DNA of 12,952 bases from Campylobacterales bacterium (GTDB lineage Bacteria; Campylobacterota; Campylobacteria; Campylobacterales; QNZT01), in NCBI GenBank assembly GCA_026985685.1, contig JALSQA010000163.1, positions 1 to 12,952 of the forward strand, in the 5' to 3' direction. Every line of letters starts with the position of its first letter. The first letter of the stretch is position 1. Position numbers and translations under genes: made by a program. Shown piece after piece: positions 1-6,484 of this stretch. The notes under the pieces were generated by a model. It had not been told where the DNA came from. It worked only from the letters and a program-made list of their open reading frames with translations, and made no database searches.

Positions 1-398
1 ATACTTCAGTTTGTTTTGCATTAAACTCTTCTTTCTCTTTTGCAAGAGCTGCTTTTTCTTCTTCAAGAGCTTTTTTAGCTTGTTGGATATTTTGTTTTTC
101 TTCTTCGATTTTAGCTAAAGTTTCTTTATCTGTATTTAGAGCTTGAGTTACTTCAGTTTGTTTTGCATTAAACTCTTCTTTCTCTTTTTCAAGAGCTGCT
201 TTTTCTTCTTCGAGAGCTTTTTTAGCTTCTTGGATATTTTGTTTTTCTTCTTCTATTTGAGCTAGTGTCTCTTTGTCTGTTCTTAAAGTTTCAGTAAGTC
301 CAGTTTGTTTTGCATTGAACTCTTCTTTTGCTTTTGCAAGAGCTGCTTTTTCTTCTTCGAGAGCTTTTTTAGCTTCTTGGATTTTAGCTTCTTCCTCT
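1..398 (-). repeat. 147-bp in-frame tandem repeats within the coiled-coil gene
   Basis: The string cagtttgttttgcatt recurs at 7, 154 and 301, exactly 147 bp apart, and the surrounding sequence matches over almost the whole unit, giving two nearly identical units and a third more diverged one running to about 398. Each unit encodes 49 residues with EEEKQNIQ, AKKALEEEKAAL, EEFNAKQT and TDKETLA in that order. A further degenerate copy (EEEKRNIQQAKKALEEEKATL) lies near 500-580, about 60 codons away from the next one. The array continues past the left edge. Confidence 0.9.
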
Positions 399-1171
399 TT
401 TGCACTAGCTTCTTTTGTTGCTAAAAGTGCAGTAGCTGCCATAGCGACTTTTATTTTTTTATCTTTACTTTGTAGCTCTTTTGCCTGTTGTGCTAAAGTC
501 TCTTTCTCTTTTTGAAGTGTTGCTTTTTCTTCTTCGAGAGCTTTCTTAGCTTGTTGGATATTTCTTTTTTCCTCTTCCAAAGACGCTTTAAGTTTCTCAA
601 TTTGATTATGATCTTTTTTCAACTCTTCGCTTTTTGTTTTAAGTGCTACTTGTTTTGCTTGTAACTCTTTTTGCAATTGCTGGATATGCTCTTCTTTTTC
701 GTGAAGTTTTGCCTGAGTATTAGCAAGTTTTGTTTTTTCTTTTTCAAGAGTTTTTGTGTCTACTGATGGTTGTTTTGGTTTTGCGACCAATGCCACAGCT
801 CTTTTCATAGGTTCTTGATGTGTTATTGCTTTGACTTCTTTTTGTGCTTTGTGTTTTGCTTCAAGATCTGCTTTGTGTTTTGCCTCTGCTTGTTTCATCT
901 CTCTGATTTTGATCTGTGTATCTAAGTCATCGTTTGCATTTTTATCTGTTTCATGCTTAAAATAGATCGTTTTTTCATGAAATGTTTTTTTTGTTTTTGT
1001 TATATCACCTTTTGTCTCTTTTAATTCGTGAGTTACTTTATCTTCATTGTGAAGTGTATGTTTATTTACTTCATGAATACCGCTTTTTTCTGTTTTCTCA
1101 TCACTACATCTGGTAAATAAAAATATTAACACCAAAAATAATAATACTAAACTGACAATCTTTTGTCTCAT
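1..1171 (-). CDS. Repetitive coiled-coil protein with N-terminal membrane anchor or lipoprotein signal (3' end outside window)
   Basis: The frame stays open from ATG 1171 to the window edge, so 390 codons are visible and the C-terminus is missing. The start is fixed by a strong GGAGG at 1178-1182, six bases before the ATG. Residues 5-19 form a hydrophobic segment after a basic RQK, followed by FTRC with Cys22; Arg just before the Cys does not fit the lipobox consensus, so lipidation is doubtful and a simple inner-membrane anchor is equally possible. Residues 23-150 are charged and Lys/His-rich; from about 155 on the protein is Glu/Lys/Ala/Gln-rich with heptad-like spacing, typical of a long coiled coil. 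The distal part is built from 49-residue units (core motif AKKALEEEKAAL). A short Ala-rich hydrophobic stretch (AMAATALLATKEA) interrupts the coil. I do not recognise the family; a C-terminal OmpA-like or TolA-like domain is possible but lies outside the view. Confidence 0.8.
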   Translation of the reverse strand, partial: MRQKIVSLVLLFLVLIFLFTRCSDEKTEKSGIHEVNKHTLHNEDKVTHELKETKGDITKTKKTFHEKTIYFKHETDKNANDDLDTQIKIREMKQAEAKHKADLEAKHKAQKEVKAITHQEPMKRAVALVAKPKQPSVDTKTLEKEKTKLANTQAKLHEKEEHIQQLQKELQAKQVALKTKSEELKKDHNQIEKLKASLEEEKRNIQQAKKALEEEKATLQKEKETLAQQAKELQSKDKKIKVAMAATALLATKEASAKEEEAKIQEAKKALEEEKAALAKAKEEFNAKQTGLTETLRTDKETLAQIEEEKQNIQEAKKALEEEKAALEKEKEEFNAKQTEVTQALNTDKETLAKIEEEKQNIQQAKKALEEEKAALAKEKEEFNAKQTEV

Positions 1172-1189
1172 CTTTCACCTCCGTTAAAA

Positions 1190-1213
1190 ATTTCTTTATA
1201 ATTATAAAGAAAT
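1190..1213. promoter_or_regulatory. 24-bp perfect palindrome overlapping the coiled-coil gene promoter
   Basis: The half site atttctttataa is followed immediately by its exact reverse complement, with no spacer. It contains TATAAT on both strands (plus 1197-1202, minus 1206-1201). The minus-strand copy sits about 30 bases upstream of the ATG at 1171 and would give a leader of roughly 20 bases, so it is a good -10 candidate for that gene; no convincing -35 is seen, as is usual in this phylum. A dimeric regulator binding the palindrome would block the promoter. The operator role is inference. Confidence 0.5.
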
Positions 1214-1296
1214 ATAAATCAACATTTACTGACGAAAAATATTTATTCTTTATTCATTGTTTTAAAATTCCAAAAATATTTCAAAATGAAATAAAA

Positions 1297-1324
1297 TTGC
1301 TATTTCCTTAAAAAAACTTATAAA
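1297..1324 (+). promoter_or_regulatory. Candidate sigma-70 promoter of the integrase-domain gene
   Basis: TTGCTA at 1297-1302 and TATAAA at 1319-1324 are separated by 16 bases and lie about 30 bases before the start codon at 1357. The match to TTGACA is 4 of 6 and to TATAAT 5 of 6. In such AT-rich DNA chance matches are common, so this is a moderate call. Confidence 0.4.
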
Positions 1325-1356
1325 ATTCACATAAAGTATCACTAAAGGAGATGACT

Positions 1357-1710
1357 ATGACAATCGAGCATAAAATGATAAACGCATTAAAAGAGATGAT
1401 GGATTCAAAAGGATATGCATTTAGAACTAAACAACTATATATAGAAACGATAAAAGAGTATATCTCATTTCATGGAAAAAGAGATCCTAGATATATGGGA
1501 ATGATTGAGATAGATTTGTTTATGGATTATCTTGTAAGAAGTAGGAAGATTCAACCAAATTCAAAACAGAAGATTTTTCAGATATTGATGTTTTTTTATA
1601 CACAGGTATTAGAAATTTCATTGCAAGATGAGTATATAGAAGCTTCTCGGATATCACAAGCTCTCTTAAGTTCAAACAAAACGATGGTACAAAGTGTGAT
1701 GTATTTTTAA
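1357..1710 (+). CDS. Stand-alone N-terminal core-binding domain of an integron-type tyrosine recombinase
   Basis: The 117-residue product resembles the N-terminal SAM-like domain of IntI/Xer-type integrases: YIETIKEYISFHGKRDPRYM corresponds to the YVxWIxxFIxFHxxRHPxxM region, IEIDLFMDYL to the xExFLTxLA helix, and FQILMFFYTQVLEISL to the ALxFLYxxVLxxxL helix. The protein stops right after this domain; the catalytic domain with Arg...HxxR...Tyr is absent, and the next bases belong to flhB on the other strand. There is an ATG at 1351, but AAAGGAG at 1344-1350 would touch it, whereas the ATG at 1357 has a normal six-base spacing, so 1357 is chosen. It could be a remnant of a truncated integrase or a domesticated DNA-binding protein. 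The intact frame, RBS and promoter-like sequence argue against advanced decay. Confidence 0.7.
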   Translation: MTIEHKMINALKEMMDSKGYAFRTKQLYIETIKEYISFHGKRDPRYMGMIEIDLFMDYLVRSRKIQPNSKQKIFQILMFFYTQVLEISLQDEYIEASRISQALLSSNKTMVQSVMYF

Positions 1711-1715
1711 AAATA
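1702..1715. other. 14-bp palindrome at the convergent integrase-domain/flhB junction
   Basis: tatttttaaaaata is self-complementary and includes the stop codon of the integrase-domain gene (1708-1710); the flhB stop begins one base later. It is pure A/T apart from nothing else, too weak to act as a hairpin terminator by itself, and no GC-rich terminator is present between the two convergent genes. Confidence 0.3.
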
Positions 1716-2768
1716 TTATTGGTTTTTACTTTTATAAACAAATGCAAGTACTTCTGCAACTGCTTTATAAAAATTTTCAGGTATGAGTTCATCAAGATCG
1801 CATTTTGCATATAGTTCACGAGCTAGTGGAGGATTTTCAACTATCTGTATCATATTCTTTCTTGCTATCTCTTTGATTTTGATAGCCATGTTGTCAACTC
1901 CTTTTGCTATAAGGCGAGGTGCATTTTCTTTATCTTTGTCGTAACGAAGAGCGACAGCATAGTGTGTAGGGTTTGTGATGATAACATCTGCACTAGGTAT
2001 ATCTGCCATCATTCTTTTTTGAGCCATTTCCATTTGAAGTTTTTTGATTCTACCTTTGACTTGTGGATCACCTTCCATCTGTTTGTATTCATCTTTTACT
2101 TCTTGTTTACTCATCCTTAGATCTTTAAAGTATTGCAGTCTGACTATCATAAGATCAACCATAGCCAAAACAAAAAGAATCATAAGCATGATCGCTGCAA
2201 GCATAATGATTTTTTCTATTAGCCAGCCTATTTGACCTTGGAGTGAAAAATTTATAACAGTTGGAAGTTCATGTGTATATTGAATCAAAAAATAAAATGC
2301 TATACCAAAAACGATACTTACTTTGGCGGTGATTTTGACACCTTCGATCAATTTTTTTACAGAAAAAAGTTTCCCAAAACCTTTTATAGGATCAATTTTT
2401 TTGAGATCAGGAGTGAGTGGTTTTGTTGTAAATACAAATCCAAACTGAACTACTGAAGCTAAAATTCCAGAAAGTGCAACAACCGCAGCGATAGGAATGA
2501 CCATCAAAACAAGTTCTTTAAGTGTGTTTAATCCGATAAGATAAGCCGTATTTGGAGTCATCTCAACTCCAACAAATGAAATATAGTATCTATAAAGAAG
2601 TTCAATTCTTGATGTTAAAAAGGAGGTAGCAAAATAAACAACAACGACTGCGACTACTAAAGTGATAAAAGCACTTGTATCTTGACTTCTAGGAACATTT
2701 CCCTCGTTTTTGGCATCTTCGAGTTTCTTCGAGGAGGGTTCTTCGGTCTTTTCAGCGTCATCAGCCAT
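1716..2768 (-). CDS. flhB: Flagellar type III export switch protein FlhB
   Basis: FlhB is an inner-membrane part of the flagellar export gate; its cytoplasmic domain cleaves itself and switches export from rod/hook to filament substrates. The 350-residue length is normal. The N-terminus (EKTEEPSSKKLEDAKNEG) is the typical FlhB start, hydrophobic segments lie near residues 32-53, 86-111, 148-163 and 186-209, and the autocleavage motif NPTH is at 266-269, followed by the conserved AVALRYD. The C-terminal PPLARELY (313-320) is also characteristic. It starts at ATG 2768, 23 bp after the nadC stop, with only a weak RBS (AAGATAA), so it probably depends on the nad transcript. No other flagellar gene is in the window, so its placement behind NAD-synthesis genes is odd. 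It converges on the integrase-domain gene with a 5-bp gap. Confidence 0.95.
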   Translation of the reverse strand: MADDAEKTEEPSSKKLEDAKNEGNVPRSQDTSAFITLVVAVVVVYFATSFLTSRIELLYRYYISFVGVEMTPNTAYLIGLNTLKELVLMVIPIAAVVALSGILASVVQFGFVFTTKPLTPDLKKIDPIKGFGKLFSVKKLIEGVKITAKVSIVFGIAFYFLIQYTHELPTVINFSLQGQIGWLIEKIIMLAAIMLMILFVLAMVDLMIVRLQYFKDLRMSKQEVKDEYKQMEGDPQVKGRIKKLQMEMAQKRMMADIPSADVIITNPTHYAVALRYDKDKENAPRLIAKGVDNMAIKIKEIARKNMIQIVENPPLARELYAKCDLDELIPENFYKAVAEVLAFVYKSKNQ

Positions 2769-2791
2769 TTGTTATCTTTTTTTAATTTGTA

Positions 2792-3616
2792 TTATTGATT
2801 TTCAATTCTCATAGAAAAATCTAACCAAACAGCCTTGTGAATAAGACTGCCACTACTGATAGCGTCTACACCTGTTTTGGCATATTCGACGATATTTTCT
2901 TTTGTTACATTGCCACTTGCTTCTATCAAGACATGAGGATGATTATCATCTCTATATGCAACAACCTCTTTGATGTCTTCGATTTGCATATTGTCACACA
3001 TGATTAAGTCTGCACCACTTGACATAGCTTCTTTTGTTGCTTCTATACTTTCACACTCTATCTCTATCTTTGAAGTGTATGGTATACGTTTACGTGCTTG
3101 TCTGATAAATAAATGCAAATCATCAATAGCTGCTAGATGTGTATCTTTTAACATCAAACAATCATCTAACCCTAATCTATGGTTCGTGCCACCTCCACAG
3201 CGTACGGCATACTTTTCCATGACACGTAATCCAGGTCTTGTTTTTCGTGTATCTAAAAGCTTTACATTATAATCTTTGACTAGTTTCACAAAGTTAGCTG
3301 TATTTGTACTGATACCGCTACAGTGTTGCATGATATTTAAGATGACACGTTCATACATCAAGACACGGTTTACTTCTCCACGTACATAGCAGATAATATC
3401 ACCTTTTTTGATCACTGTACCATCATATGTTAGAAACTCTATCTCGATGTGTTCCATCTCTCCTAACTCTTTTACATAAAGTTTGCCTGAAAATACACCA
3501 TCTTCTTTAGCAATAACTTTTGCTTCGACTTTTCGTCTATCGCTAACTAAAGAGAAAAGATCTCCTCTCCCAATATCTTCAAGAATTGCTTCTCTTACTG
3601 TTTCTTTGACTCTCAT
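2792..3616 (-). CDS. nadC: Nicotinate-nucleotide pyrophosphorylase (quinolinate phosphoribosyltransferase)
   Basis: NadC converts quinolinate and PRPP to nicotinate mononucleotide, CO2 and pyrophosphate in cytosolic de novo NAD synthesis. The 274-residue protein has the family hallmarks: LLDTRKTRPGLR at 120-131 and GGGTNHRLGLDDCLMLKDTH at 141-160 (substrate-binding Arg, His and Lys), IEIECES at 184-190, CDN at 207-209 and IEASGNV at 231-237. The start ATG at 3616 is supported by AGGTGA at 3625-3630, eight bases away and overlapping the nadA stop region. Only 13 bp separate nadA and nadC, so they are surely one operon acting on successive steps of the pathway. Nothing unusual is seen in the sequence. 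Confidence 0.96.
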   Translation of the reverse strand: MRVKETVREAILEDIGRGDLFSLVSDRRKVEAKVIAKEDGVFSGKLYVKELGEMEHIEIEFLTYDGTVIKKGDIICYVRGEVNRVLMYERVILNIMQHCSGISTNTANFVKLVKDYNVKLLDTRKTRPGLRVMEKYAVRCGGGTNHRLGLDDCLMLKDTHLAAIDDLHLFIRQARKRIPYTSKIEIECESIEATKEAMSSGADLIMCDNMQIEDIKEVVAYRDDNHPHVLIEASGNVTKENIVEYAKTGVDAISSGSLIHKAVWLDFSMRIENQ

Positions 3617-3629
3617 GATTTAGTTCACC

Positions 3630-4628
3630 TTATATCTCAAACATACGTTCAAGTGCAATTTTCGCCCACTTACTAACTTCTTTATCAACTTGAATCTCGC
3701 TTATGATCTTATCTTCTTTGATAGAAAGAAGTGTGTTATACAAATCTTCTAATGTAGTTTCATTCATAGTAGGGCATTCTGGTTTAGTGGAAGAGAGTAC
3801 ATAAGTGTTTTTCTTTCTTAATCTATTGACAAGATTAAACTCCGTGCCTACAGCAACTTTTTGTTCAGGATCAAGCTCTTTTATATAGTTGATGATTTGA
3901 CTAGTAGAACCTACAAAATCACACGCATCACATACTTCAGGTTTGCACTCTGGATGTGCTATAACTTTTATACCTGGGTATTTGTTTCTATAAAATTCTA
4001 CATCTTCTACTTCAAAAAGCTGATGCACAGAGCAAAAACCATTGTAGCAGATTATATCTGCATCTTTTGGATCACTGCCATCATCTACAACACATGATTT
4101 AAGTTCCATTTGATTGGCGATATTTTGTCCAAGACACTGATCTGGAACAAAGAGTATCTTTTTACCGCTTGCGAGTCCTTTGGTGATGATCTTTTTTGCA
4201 TTTGAACTTGTGCAAACCATACCACCCATTTCACCGACTCTTGCTTTAACTTCAGCAGAAGAATTTATATAAGTGATTGGTAAAATATCTTCTTTTTTAA
4301 TGCCTGCTTCTTCAAGGATTTTGACATTTTTATCATAATGAATGCCGTCAATCATCTTTGCCATTGCACAACAGGCAATTTTTGGCATCAAAACTCTTTT
4401 CTGTGGTGAAAGAATTTTCACACTCTCTCCCATAAATCCAACACCGCAAAATATTAAAAATGGATTTTCATCTTCCATAGCCATTTGTGCAAGTTGTAAA
4501 CTATCGCCACTTAAATCTGCAAGTTCAAATACTTCATCTTTTTGATAAAAGTGAGCTACGATCGTAACATCAAGTTCCTCTTTGAGCTGGAGGATTTTTT
4601 GCTTTAGTGTTTCATTGTTGTTTTGCAA
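3630..4628 (-). CDS. nadA: Quinolinate synthase A (4Fe-4S)
   Basis: NadA condenses iminoaspartate with dihydroxyacetone phosphate to give quinolinate, using an oxygen-sensitive [4Fe-4S] cluster. The 332-residue protein shows VAHFYQ (24-29), ADLSGDS (37-43), GFMGESVKILSP (64-75), YINSSAEVKA (120-129), CTSSNA (139-144), FVPDQCLGQN (160-169), HPECKPEV (225-232) and GSTSQI (240-245). By analogy with the three E. coli cluster cysteines, the ligands should be Cys87 (in ACCAMA; Cys86 is next to it), Cys199 (NGFCSVH) and Cys285 (ECPTMN). The start codon is TTG at 4628: AAGG at 4637-4640 lies eight bases upstream and there is no nearby in-frame ATG. It is first in the nadA-nadC-flhB operon and divergent from plsY. 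L-aspartate oxidase/dehydrogenase (NadB/NadX) is not in the window. Confidence 0.96.
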   Translation of the reverse strand: MQNNNETLKQKILQLKEELDVTIVAHFYQKDEVFELADLSGDSLQLAQMAMEDENPFLIFCGVGFMGESVKILSPQKRVLMPKIACCAMAKMIDGIHYDKNVKILEEAGIKKEDILPITYINSSAEVKARVGEMGGMVCTSSNAKKIITKGLASGKKILFVPDQCLGQNIANQMELKSCVVDDGSDPKDADIICYNGFCSVHQLFEVEDVEFYRNKYPGIKVIAHPECKPEVCDACDFVGSTSQIINYIKELDPEQKVAVGTEFNLVNRLRKKNTYVLSSTKPECPTMNETTLEDLYNTLLSIKEDKIISEIQVDKEVSKWAKIALERMFEI

Positions 4629-4659
4629 AACGTTATCCTTGTTAAGTTTTTGAATCCTT

Positions 4660-4665
4660 ACTATA
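4660..4665 (-). promoter_or_regulatory. Candidate -10 element of the nadA-nadC-flhB operon
   Basis: On the minus strand the hexamer reads TATAGT, 31 bases upstream of the TTG start and about 20 bases before the AAGG ribosome site. No clear -35 is visible. A second AT-rich candidate (TATATAGAG) lies just upstream at 4672-4680. Weak call from composition and position only. Confidence 0.3.
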
Positions 4666-4693
4666 CCTAAACTCTATATAAAAAAAATTAAGT

Positions 4694-4699
4694 TATAAT
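4694..4699 (+). promoter_or_regulatory. Candidate -10 element for plsY-folB
   Basis: A perfect TATAAT within the divergent nadA-plsY intergenic region, preceded by an A/T-rich tract, as typical for housekeeping promoters of Campylobacterota. It would give a leader of about 70 bases before ATG 4775. I see no riboswitch-like structure in that leader. Confidence 0.4.
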
Positions 4700-4774
4700 C
4701 CCAAACATTTTAAATAATAGAGAATTTTACAAAATCTGAAATATTTTAATGCTAAATCTTATCTAAGGAAATCA

Positions 4775-5392
4775 ATGTTTGATTTTTTATCTAATACCAA
4801 TATCCAGTTTTATCTACTTGCTTATTTGATGGGAAGTGTTCCTTTTGGATTGATTTTGACTAAACTTTTTACTAATATAGATATTAAAAAAGAGGGAAGT
4901 GGCAATATCGGTGCGACAAATGTACTTCGTGTATTAAAAGAGAAAAATCCAAAACTTGCAAAAAAGCTTTCAATAGCTACTTTACTTTTAGATCTATTTA
5001 AAGGGGTATTTGTACTTGGATTAGGATATTTTGCTGGAGTTAGTCAAGAGACATTATGGGCAATTGCAGTTTTTGCTGTGATAGGACACTGTTTTAGTAT
5101 ATTTTTATGGGGTGAGGGTGGTAAAGGTGTAGCTACTGGACTTGGTGTACTTTTGGTAATGATTCCTATCTGTGCTGTGATAGGTATTGTGGTATGGGCT
5201 ATTAGTGCAAAAGTATTAAAAATCTCTTCTTTATCTTCACTCTTGGGTGTGTTAGCTGTAGGTGTCAGTTCTTTTATATTACATCCAGATATGGTACAGA
5301 CACCAGTGGTGATTATTATTTTGATTATTTTATATAAACATACAGATAATATAGTTCGTCTTCTAAAAGGCGAAGAAAAACGTATCGCATAA
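4775..5392 (+). CDS. plsY: Acyl-phosphate:glycerol-3-phosphate acyltransferase PlsY
   Basis: PlsY is an inner-membrane enzyme that transfers the acyl group of acyl-phosphate to glycerol 3-phosphate, giving lysophosphatidate, the first step of phospholipid synthesis. All three family motifs are present: GSVPFG plus GSGNIGATNVLR (20-25 and 41-52), the GH...GGKGVATGLG block (104-124; the usual FKGGKG is EGGKG here), and HTDNIVRLLKGEE (189-201). The 205-residue length and about five hydrophobic segments fit. ATG 4775 has TAAGGAA just upstream. The folB start follows 14 bp after its stop, so the two genes are probably co-transcribed. I recall the same plsY-folB pair in C. jejuni. PlsX, its usual partner, is not in the window. 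Confidence 0.95.
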   Translation: MFDFLSNTNIQFYLLAYLMGSVPFGLILTKLFTNIDIKKEGSGNIGATNVLRVLKEKNPKLAKKLSIATLLLDLFKGVFVLGLGYFAGVSQETLWAIAVFAVIGHCFSIFLWGEGGKGVATGLGVLLVMIPICAVIGIVVWAISAKVLKISSLSSLLGVLAVGVSSFILHPDMVQTPVVIIILIILYKHTDNIVRLLKGEEKRIA

Positions 5393-5406
5393 ATTATAAT
5401 TTTAAT

Positions 5407-5736
5407 ATGTATACTATATATATAGAAGATTTTCATATTCGAGCTATTGTAGGTATTTTAGAGTTTGAACGTGAAAATCCTCAGCCTATTATTATTAATT
5501 GTATTTTGCAATATGAAAGAGATGGTGAAGATTTTATTGATTATGCAAAAGTATCTCACTTAATCGAACGATTAATGATAGATCGTCAATTTTTATTGCT
5601 AGAAGATGCACTTGATGAAGTGACAAATATGCTAAAAAAGCAATTTTTTACAATAAAATCCATAAAAATCAAGCTAAGTAAGCCAGAAATTCTTGCAAAT
5701 TGCACAGTTTCTGTTGAAAAAATGACAAATTATTAA
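5407..5736 (+). CDS. folB: Dihydroneopterin aldolase FolB
   Basis: FolB cleaves 7,8-dihydroneopterin to 6-hydroxymethyl-7,8-dihydropterin and glycolaldehyde in folate synthesis. The 109-residue protein has the pattern of the family: GILEFERENPQP at 16-27 with the conserved Glu-Arg (21-22), DYAKV at 45-49, FLLLEDALDEV at 62-72 with the pterin-binding Glu, and KLSKPEIL at 89-96 with the catalytic Lys92 before Pro. The C-terminal VSVEK matches the last strand. No Shine-Dalgarno is seen before ATG 5407, so translation may be coupled to plsY, whose stop is 14 bp upstream. Family length is normally 110-120, so it is complete. Confidence 0.9.
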   Translation: MYTIYIEDFHIRAIVGILEFERENPQPIIINCILQYERDGEDFIDYAKVSHLIERLMIDRQFLLLEDALDEVTNMLKKQFFTIKSIKIKLSKPEILANCTVSVEKMTNY

Positions 5737-5773
5737 ATTTTTTTTAAAAAGTCTTTATATCTAGCTGAAATTA

Positions 5774-5782
5774 TGGTATACT
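5774..5782 (+). promoter_or_regulatory. Extended -10 promoter of the two-component operon
   Basis: TGGTATACT gives a TGn extension plus TATACT (5 of 6 to TATAAT), with a predicted start near 5789 and a leader of about 24 bases carrying the AAAGGA ribosome site. No -35 match is visible at the expected distance, consistent with an extended -10 promoter. It sits in the 76-bp gap between folB and the regulator, the only sizeable gap in this rightward run. Confidence 0.5.
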
Positions 5783-5812
5783 TTTGTCAAATTTTTTTTA
5801 GAAAGGAAAATA

Positions 5813-6484
5813 ATGAGAGTACTCATTGTTGAAGATGAAATCACGTTAAACAAAACGCTTGTCGAAGGACTACAGGAATATGGATATCAGGCAGATAGCT
5901 CTGAGAATTTTAAAGATGCAGAGTATTTTATAGGTATTCGTAATTATGATTTAGTATTAACAGACTGGATGCTGCCAGATGGTGATGGTGTTGATTTAGT
6001 TACAATGATCAAACAAAAGACACCAAGAACAGCTTGTGTTGTGTTGTCTGCAAAAGATGACAAAGAGAGTGAGATCAAAGCATTAAAAGCTGGTGCAGAT
6101 GACTATATCAAAAAACCTTTTGATTTTGATATCTTAGTAGCTAGAATCGAAGCTAGACTTAGATTTGGTGGTACAAATGTTATCAAAATAGATGATCTTG
6201 TGATAGATCCAGATGAAGAAAAAATCACTTATAAAAGTATAGATATTGAGTTAAAAGGTAAACCATTTGAAGTATTAACACATCTTGCACGTCATAGTGA
6301 TCAAATTGTCTCTAAAGAGCAATTGCTTGATGCTATATGGGAAGAACCTGAGCTTGTGACACCAAATGTTATCGAAGTTGCGATTAACCAAATCAGACAA
6401 AAGATGGACAAACCTTTGAATATTTCTACTATTGAAACTGTCAGACGAAGGGGCTACAGATTTTGTTTTCCCAAAAAAGCATAA
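5813..6484 (+). CDS. HsrA-like (HP1043/Cj0355 family) OmpR-type response regulator with intact phosphorylation site
   Basis: A 223-residue receiver plus winged-helix protein. The receiver has all canonical residues: Glu7/Asp8, phospho-acceptor Asp51 (LTDWMLPDGDG), Ser79 (LSAKDD) and Lys101 (IKKPF). The effector domain (about 122-221) contains KGKPFEVLTHLARH, DQIVSKEQLLDAIWEEPE, TPNVIEVAINQIRQKMDKPL and ETVRRRGYRFCFPK, which match, nearly residue for residue, my memory of the H. pylori HP1043 (HsrA) domain, an essential regulator of housekeeping genes. That protein lacks a normal receiver aspartate and a kinase; this one has both. RNYDLV and ARIEARLRF, also shared, support true orthology over plain OmpR kinship. 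ATG 5813 is preceded by AAAGGA. The kinase gene starts inside its 3' end (22-bp overlap). The HsrA assignment rests on recall, not on an alignment. Confidence 0.9.
   Translation: MRVLIVEDEITLNKTLVEGLQEYGYQADSSENFKDAEYFIGIRNYDLVLTDWMLPDGDGVDLVTMIKQKTPRTACVVLSAKDDKESEIKALKAGADDYIKKPFDFDILVARIEARLRFGGTNVIKIDDLVIDPDEEKITYKSIDIELKGKPFEVLTHLARHSDQIVSKEQLLDAIWEEPELVTPNVIEVAINQIRQKMDKPLNISTIETVRRRGYRFCFPKKA

Noticed and set aside
1..400. Regularly spaced repeats as a possible CRISPR array
   Set aside because: The period is 147 bp, nearly the whole unit is conserved with no unique spacers, and it is in frame within a coding region.
273..515. Ser/Ala/Phe-rich open frame on the plus strand
   Set aside because: It is antisense to the Glu/Lys/Ala-rich coiled-coil gene; the composition is that expected of a complementary frame and it has no ribosome site.
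1351..1356. ATG at 1351 as the start of the integrase-domain gene
   Set aside because: The AAAGGAG would abut this ATG directly; the ATG two codons later has proper spacing.
1711..1990. Search for the missing catalytic part of the integrase or an attC-like site downstream
   Set aside because: The DNA is the intact 3' part of flhB on the other strand; no plus-strand recombinase motif or attC-type inverted repeats were seen.
5395..5400. TATAAT before folB as a separate promoter
   Set aside because: It lies only seven bases before the ATG, so a transcript from it would start inside the gene.
5813..6484. Regulator as an ArsR (HP0166)-type or ordinary OmpR protein
   Set aside because: The effector-domain blocks (KGKPFEVLTHLARH, DAIWEEPE, RQKMDKPL) fit the HP1043/Cj0355 type as I recall it; an ArsR-type assignment fits less well.
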